Below are positions 60,272 to 64,000 of a DNA stretch of 64,000 bases, piece after piece (the stretch's first letter is position 1; each line of letters opens with the position of its first letter). Position numbers and translations under genes: made by a program. Where the stretch lies: assembly GCA_964019655.1 (NCBI GenBank), contig CAXHTR010000006.1, positions 496,001 through 560,000 of the forward strand, read 5' to 3'. The stretch comes from Perkinsela sp. pyNocScin1 (Eukaryota; Euglenozoa; Kinetoplastea; Prokinetoplastida; Perkinselidae). The notes beneath the pieces are model-generated. The model was not told where the DNA came from and made no database searches. It saw only the letters and a program-made list of their open reading frames with translations.

Positions 60272-61102
60272 ATGCAACAAATTTCTTCGATATTCATCAC
60301 CGCTGACATACCCGGCGCTGGAAGATTTGACATAAACTGCATATCCCAGCAGATGGCCATGGAGACCCTCTGCGCCGACGTTAAAAATCTCCAGCAGGTG
60401 CAAGACGAGAGCGGTGATTTCCTTGCCGTTGAGATCTGGAAGGGCCTCACGTTCGACAGCAAGGGAAACATCACGAAAATTGATTTTGAGTCAGATTTCG
60501 GCTATAACCTCTTTCGAGGCAGTGACGAAGAGGAAGTCGATGAGACCCCAACAATCGGCCCGGAGGGCTCCATGGACCTCCAGTGGATCCCTCAGTCAGT
60601 CAAGTACTTCAATATCTCTGACCTGGACATCAGCGGATCAGTTGACACGACGAAGCTGCCACGAAGTCTCAAGGCCTTCAACATATCATTCAATTCGTTT
60701 GAAGGGGATTTCGACATGGCTGGCCTTCCAGATAAGATCGAAGTCCTCAATATTCAGCACAATGCGCTTTCAGGGTATCTTGTGCTCGCTGACTTTCCGC
60801 GGAGCCTTCGCCGGTTATACGCTTCGCACAACGCTTTCGCGGGAGAAATCAAGATGGAGGACTTGCCGCCAGGAATGCTGACGTTCAACGTTCGTGAGAA
60901 TAAGCTGTGCGGGGATATAAGCCTCCGAAACCTGCCAGTTGGAATAGAAAACATCAACCTCAAGCTCAACCTATTCGCACAAGATGTCCTAGAGGTAAAC
61001 GTTGTTAATGCGGCGATGTACCGCCGCATATTCGTCGACAAAGCCAAGTTCGGCAAGATCGTCGACACAGACGGGAACGATGTCACGGATGCGTTTTTGT
61101 AG
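60272..61102 (+). CDS. LRR protein of the 47438/60272 pair, last plus-strand gene
   Basis: A 276-residue member: MQQISSIFITADIPGAGRFDINCISQQMAMETL. The cap keeps W56 but no cysteine pair (VEIWKGLTFDSKGNI). An acidic loop (GSDEEEVDETPTIGPEG) comes before six repeats. The tail (FVDKAKFGKIVDTDGNDVTDAFL) matches that of 47438. It is the last rightward gene before the convergent gap. Confidence 0.92.
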   Translation: MQQISSIFITADIPGAGRFDINCISQQMAMETLCADVKNLQQVQDESGDFLAVEIWKGLTFDSKGNITKIDFESDFGYNLFRGSDEEEVDETPTIGPEGSMDLQWIPQSVKYFNISDLDISGSVDTTKLPRSLKAFNISFNSFEGDFDMAGLPDKIEVLNIQHNALSGYLVLADFPRSLRRLYASHNAFAGEIKMEDLPPGMLTFNVRENKLCGDISLRNLPVGIENINLKLNLFAQDVLEVNVVNAAMYRRIFVDKAKFGKIVDTDGNDVTDAFL

Positions 61103-61687
61103 TAAGCTTGAAGAAGATAGAGATGTGATACTTTATTGAAATAAAATGATGATTTTTTTCAAATGACTGTGCCGCATTGGCGATAGGATAAAGTAAAAGT
61201 CTTCTTATCAAAAATTTAAACATGACTGCTATTCTCAGCTCTCAAATCAAAATGCTAAACTGATTCTGAAATTATTTCCGACGTGCATGTCGATTAAACG
61301 AATAAAAGATAGGATTAGAATCTTAAAACATTTTGTCTACAAGTGAGGGCTACCAAAGACTTACAGACACACAAAGCAAATGGTTTCACCAGACTCTTCG
61401 ACAGGTACCACCGATTTTGCCACGCAGTGCTGAAGGCCATACCTTTCGAATAAATTTTTAACTAGAGCGTACCGTGATGGTATTTGGCTGTTCATCGGAA
61501 TTCAGAGATTTTTATCATTTTTGATATTTTCACGCACAGATACTCCAGAGTGCTGAAAATCGAGAATAAATTTATTATCCATGCCTGGATTTATCCGTTC
61601 AAAGCTTTTAACACAGAAGTCTTACTCTTCACAACTCCGAACTACTAAGCCTTCTGTCAATTCATGAAGAATCATCCCCTTGTTCTC
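61103..61687. other. Convergent intergenic region (strand switch)
   Basis: 585 bases between the ends of 60272 (plus) and 61688 (minus). AT-rich, without relics I can align. An ATG at 61252 in a family-like context (tcaaa-ATG-ct) stops after three codons. If transcription is polycistronic, two units would end here; no hairpin terminator is evident. Confidence 0.5.
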
Positions 61688-62437
61688 TCAGACTGAGATA
61701 TCCGAGGATGTGTCACTGGACGCACTGCTATCGTCCTCACTCAGTTTCTCATCAAACATCCGCTCGTACTTGGAAAACTCCCTCGCTATTCGAAGTGCGT
61801 TGACCTCACGTTGCATTCCGATCTGGAGCCGATCGTCTTTCTTTGTGCGCCCATGACGCTTAATCTTCACCATCTTGTGGTCGAAGCGCATGGTCAGCGC
61901 TATTTTAATGCCCACTGGCAGTGTTCCGTAGTCTACATGCACTGCGTACTTTTCGCTCGAACTTCGAACGTCGTGGAGGAGAAGCAGATGCATTTGCCTC
62001 GGGAGCTCTGTGAAATCAATGGCCCCGACGAGAGTCTCACCGGCGATGGCCATCTCTTCAAGGTAAAATGGTAGCTTTCGGAAGTCGATGGTGTACCGCA
62101 GGCGCCGCTGCTCTATGCGGCCGCAGTACCACACATGAAGAAACCGCAGCTCTCGTGGTAGACGCGCCGAGTGCCAGGGCCCAGCGAGGGGCACGTGGTG
62201 AGCGTAGAGATGGTACACACTTGGTGGTGCGAAGTCGAGCGAAAGTACTGGGCTCTTCTTCTTGTAAAAGAGCGAGCGGACGAGGCCTTCTGGGTTGCAG
62301 TCGATGCCTTTCCATGTGCAGAGGCTATCGGTTCGGGAATTGATGTTCAGGAAGCGGGCGATGAGCGTCTGCTGCAAGCGTTGCAGTTCTGATATGGTAT
62401 GGACATCAACAGATAGTGCAAGGGCGATGAGGAGCAT
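61688..62437 (-). CDS. Few-repeat LRR protein, 9310/11617 branch, with acidic Ser-rich tail
   Basis: On the minus strand I start at 62437 (MLLIALALSVDVHTISEL, 249 residues), after a T/C-rich run ending tatctc; frames open back to 62578. The cap is C40, W42, C47 (CTWKGIDC). Then come APPSVYHLYA, LPRELRFLHV, LPFYLEEMAI with VGAIDF and LPRQMHLLLLH, the core order of 9310 and 11617. A basic stretch (VKIKRHGRTKKDDR) parallels the K-W-x-G-K ends of 15466 and 44601. It ends in an acidic Ser-rich tail (SEDDSSASSDTSSDISV) not seen in other members. Confidence 0.85.
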   Translation of the reverse strand: MLLIALALSVDVHTISELQRLQQTLIARFLNINSRTDSLCTWKGIDCNPEGLVRSLFYKKKSPVLSLDFAPPSVYHLYAHHVPLAGPWHSARLPRELRFLHVWYCGRIEQRRLRYTIDFRKLPFYLEEMAIAGETLVGAIDFTELPRQMHLLLLHDVRSSSEKYAVHVDYGTLPVGIKIALTMRFDHKMVKIKRHGRTKKDDRLQIGMQREVNALRIAREFSKYERMFDEKLSEDDSSASSDTSSDISV

Positions 62438-62808
62438 GAGATAATGATGAATTAGAAAATAGATGGGCATGATGACGGAGTCCAAAACTTTTCGTGAAGC
62501 AAAGGTCCAAAATGGAGTTTGATAGTGTTTTATAGTCTGAGAATGGGATTTCGAAAAGTGGCCTGTCCTTAACATCATGAGAGGTGAAAGCTGTGGCCAT
62601 AAACCTCACCTTCAGAATGGTTCATAGTATTTGAGTATGAAAAATTCACTTTTTCTTAAAAGGAACGCTTGCGATGATTCCCAGAATACTGAAACAAACT
62701 ATTTTTTTAAAGTGGTCATAAGCCTGCGGCAGTATTTAACACGATTGACCAAAGCTGATCTAATTTAGTATATTTAGCCCATTTCCTTGGCAAAACTGAC
62801 ATATTCTA
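62438..62808. other. Intergenic spacer between the two minus-strand LRR genes
   Basis: AT-rich; no feature recognised. Confidence 0.45.
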
Positions 62809-63597
62809 TCAGAAAGTGAATCGTAAGAATGCATCACTTTTGCCATGTGCACATCCTTTTTCATCGATCACAGCTGTGATATCGTTTCCGAAGAGCCTCA
62901 CTTCCACTCCGTCCTTTGGAGCTACTGCAACTCCTTGAAACCCATTTCGCTGCGCATCGACGCACAACAGGGTATCAGGCTGATCGCACAACGCAAATTC
63001 TCCCGAAAAAGAATTATGACTGATATCGAGGGATTCCATACTTCTGGGTAAGGTGGAGAGATCTAAACTGCCCGTTAATTGGTTCCCGGATATTGATAAA
63101 GTGACTAAAGCAGCAGGAAGTGCTGTCAAGTCACAACTTCCTGTGAAATGATTCGACTCGAGACGTAGCGTTGTCATACTTTCTGGAAATTTTGTGAAAT
63201 TCACAGTGCCAGACAGATGCGTTGTCTCAATATCAAGCGTATGCATCCCACCGGGGAGTGTGGCTGTATCCAAAGTTCCTTCAAATGGAATGTACGCCAC
63301 GCTGAACTCTTTGATGCATCGAGGGATGTACTCAAGGAAAACGCTTCCTCGGAAGCACGTTGGTCCGTTGAAGAAAATGCTCGTCACGCGGTCTTTGGTG
63401 TCGCACTCTATGAAATCCCAATCACAAACGTCGAGGTACGATTCATTGCTTGCTTGAAAGTGGTCTTTGGACTTTGCGGAAATCCCTGAAATGAGCATCT
63501 CCATCATGGCCTGGTCTGTCATGGATGTGTAGCTGGCCATTTCGAATACTTCTTCTGTTGCATGCAGCTCCAGAAGGATTCTAAGAAGTTCGAGCAT
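62809..63597 (-). CDS. LRR protein with altered N-terminus, minus strand
   Basis: This 262-residue minus-strand member starts MLELLRILLELHATEEVF. The hydrophobic segment is interrupted by charges, and the L-G-R-x-D motif is absent, although MTDQAMMEMLI, the cap C58, W60, C65 (CDWDFIEC) and about six repeats are normal. The tail is of the AVVD type: GVAVAPKDGVEVRLFGNDITAVIDEKGCAH. Of all members with a normal cap it has the least signal-like N-terminus, so either it is not exported or the true start differs. Confidence 0.88.
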   Translation of the reverse strand: MLELLRILLELHATEEVFEMASYTSMTDQAMMEMLISGISAKSKDHFQASNESYLDVCDWDFIECDTKDRVTSIFFNGPTCFRGSVFLEYIPRCIKEFSVAYIPFEGTLDTATLPGGMHTLDIETTHLSGTVNFTKFPESMTTLRLESNHFTGSCDLTALPAALVTLSISGNQLTGSLDLSTLPRSMESLDISHNSFSGEFALCDQPDTLLCVDAQRNGFQGVAVAPKDGVEVRLFGNDITAVIDEKGCAHGKSDAFLRFTF

Positions 63598-63803
63598 GTG
63601 CTAGGTATGAATAGGTAGTAAATGAATCATAGATGCGGTAGCTTGAAGTTTTTCTGAATCTTAGAAACACTCATCCATTAGAATTCCATCCATTTCTAAT
63701 AGAAATGGAGCAATCAGCGTGATATAAAATCCCTGCTTATCGATATTTCTGTTGCTGGTTTCAGTACAGGAGTACTGTAGTCCTGTTCTGTAGGACTGAG
63801 TTC
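63598..63803. other. Intergenic spacer with small palindromes
   Basis: About 200 bases. Short inverted repeats built from AGTACTG, AGTCCTG and CAGGA occur near 63760-63830, partly overlapping the end of the next minus-strand gene. No gene recognised. Confidence 0.4.
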
Positions 63804-64000
63804 CTAGCTCACAGGAATACCAAGCTTGCGATTGTAAGTAGCACTGTGTTTTCCATACAATTTGATGTGCGAAGCTACGCCGAGTTCCAAAATTTTGCCG
63901 TGCTGGAAAAGAACTCTCGAGTCTGCATCTACGTAGCTAAGGCTTTCTACACGGACTCTATTCTTCTTCGATGTGGACCGAAATCGGGCTATAAAGTTCT
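63804..64000 (-). CDS. Unknown protein, C-terminal part, runs off the right edge
   Basis: Reading the minus strand from the right edge gives 64 open codons ending in a TAG at 63804-63806. The fragment contains YVDADSRVLFQHGKILELG and ends RKLGIPVS. It is basic and mixed alpha/beta in look, with no leucine-rich repeats. It is not similar to the LRR family, so the array probably ends between here and 62809. The product is unknown. The open frame is short, but its composition looks coding. Confidence 0.55.
   Translation of the reverse strand, partial: NFIARFRSTSKKNRVRVESLSYVDADSRVLFQHGKILELGVASHIKLYGKHSATYNRKLGIPVS

Noticed and set aside
4313-61102. Possibility that the AG at the Ala-Asp junction (GCAGAC, GCAGAT) near codon 9 is a splice acceptor and the pyrimidine-rich first codons are intron
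   Set aside because: In many members the same place reads GCTGAC, GCCGAC or GTTGAC with no AG, while the ATG and the hydrophobic codons are kept throughout. A short coded N-terminus explains this better.
3310-62578. Many minus-strand frames of 60-150 codons opposite LRR genes, rich in Ser and Leu (for example 4309-4770 and 29785-30258)
   Set aside because: Their similarity to each other comes from being the complement of the same repeat codons. They never contain the cap or a conserved start of their own.
3110-63597. Bacterial origin of the window (intronless genes in one direction)
   Set aside because: No ribosome-binding sites precede the genes, spacers are long and AT-rich, and pyrimidine tracts with AG before ATG and hAT-type ends point to a eukaryote.

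Overview
This is eukaryotic DNA. It is gene-dense, and no gene shows an intron. Genes sit head to tail on one strand over very long distances, and the gaps between them are AT-rich. Several coding regions begin directly after a pyrimidine tract ending in AG (for example 846-847, 4311-4312 and 5726-5727), as expected where polycistronic transcripts are trans-spliced. This layout, together with the repeat style (23-residue LP-type leucine-rich repeats), suggests a kinetoplastid-like protist; a Perkinsela-type or other bodonid/trypanosomatid genome is my best guess, from memory and with moderate confidence. Two small hAT-like transposon relics would be unusual for a kinetoplastid, so the assignment stays open.

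Layout: a partial unknown gene runs leftward off the edge (1-489). A divergent gap (490-847) is followed by one non-LRR gene of unknown function (848-2899). From 3110 to 61102 every gene is on the plus strand and belongs to one leucine-rich-repeat (LRR) superfamily. After a convergent gap (61103-61687) two more family members lie on the minus strand, and the window ends in the 3' end of another unrelated minus-strand gene (63804-64000). I count 51 family loci: 42 intact, 2 broken by a single missing base, and 7 pseudogenes or relics.

The usual member has a very short hydrophobic start (about 8-10 residues ending in Ala-Asp or similar), a conserved D-x-x-L-G-R-x-D / S-D-Q-x-x-M-E-x-L segment, a cap resembling the plant LRR N-terminal cap (C-x-W-x4-C followed by D-x-x-G-N-V), then 5 to about 16 repeats of the form LPxxLxxLxLxxNxFxGxxDLxx. 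Two kinds of C-terminus recur: a tail with GNxIxAVVDExGxxH, and a short tail such as F-x-P-x-x-x-P-K-C-V. Side branches have few repeats and their own conserved cores: the 9310/11617/61688 branch, the 20415/57176 branch and the 31394/32875 branch. Two genes (15466 and 44601) join an ordinary module to a module of the 9310/11617 type.

No member shows an obvious transmembrane anchor or GPI signal, so I infer secreted or loosely surface-bound recognition proteins; this is inference only. Tandem duplication, pseudogenes at several stages of decay, gain or loss of the cap cysteines and module fusion show an array under active birth-and-death evolution.
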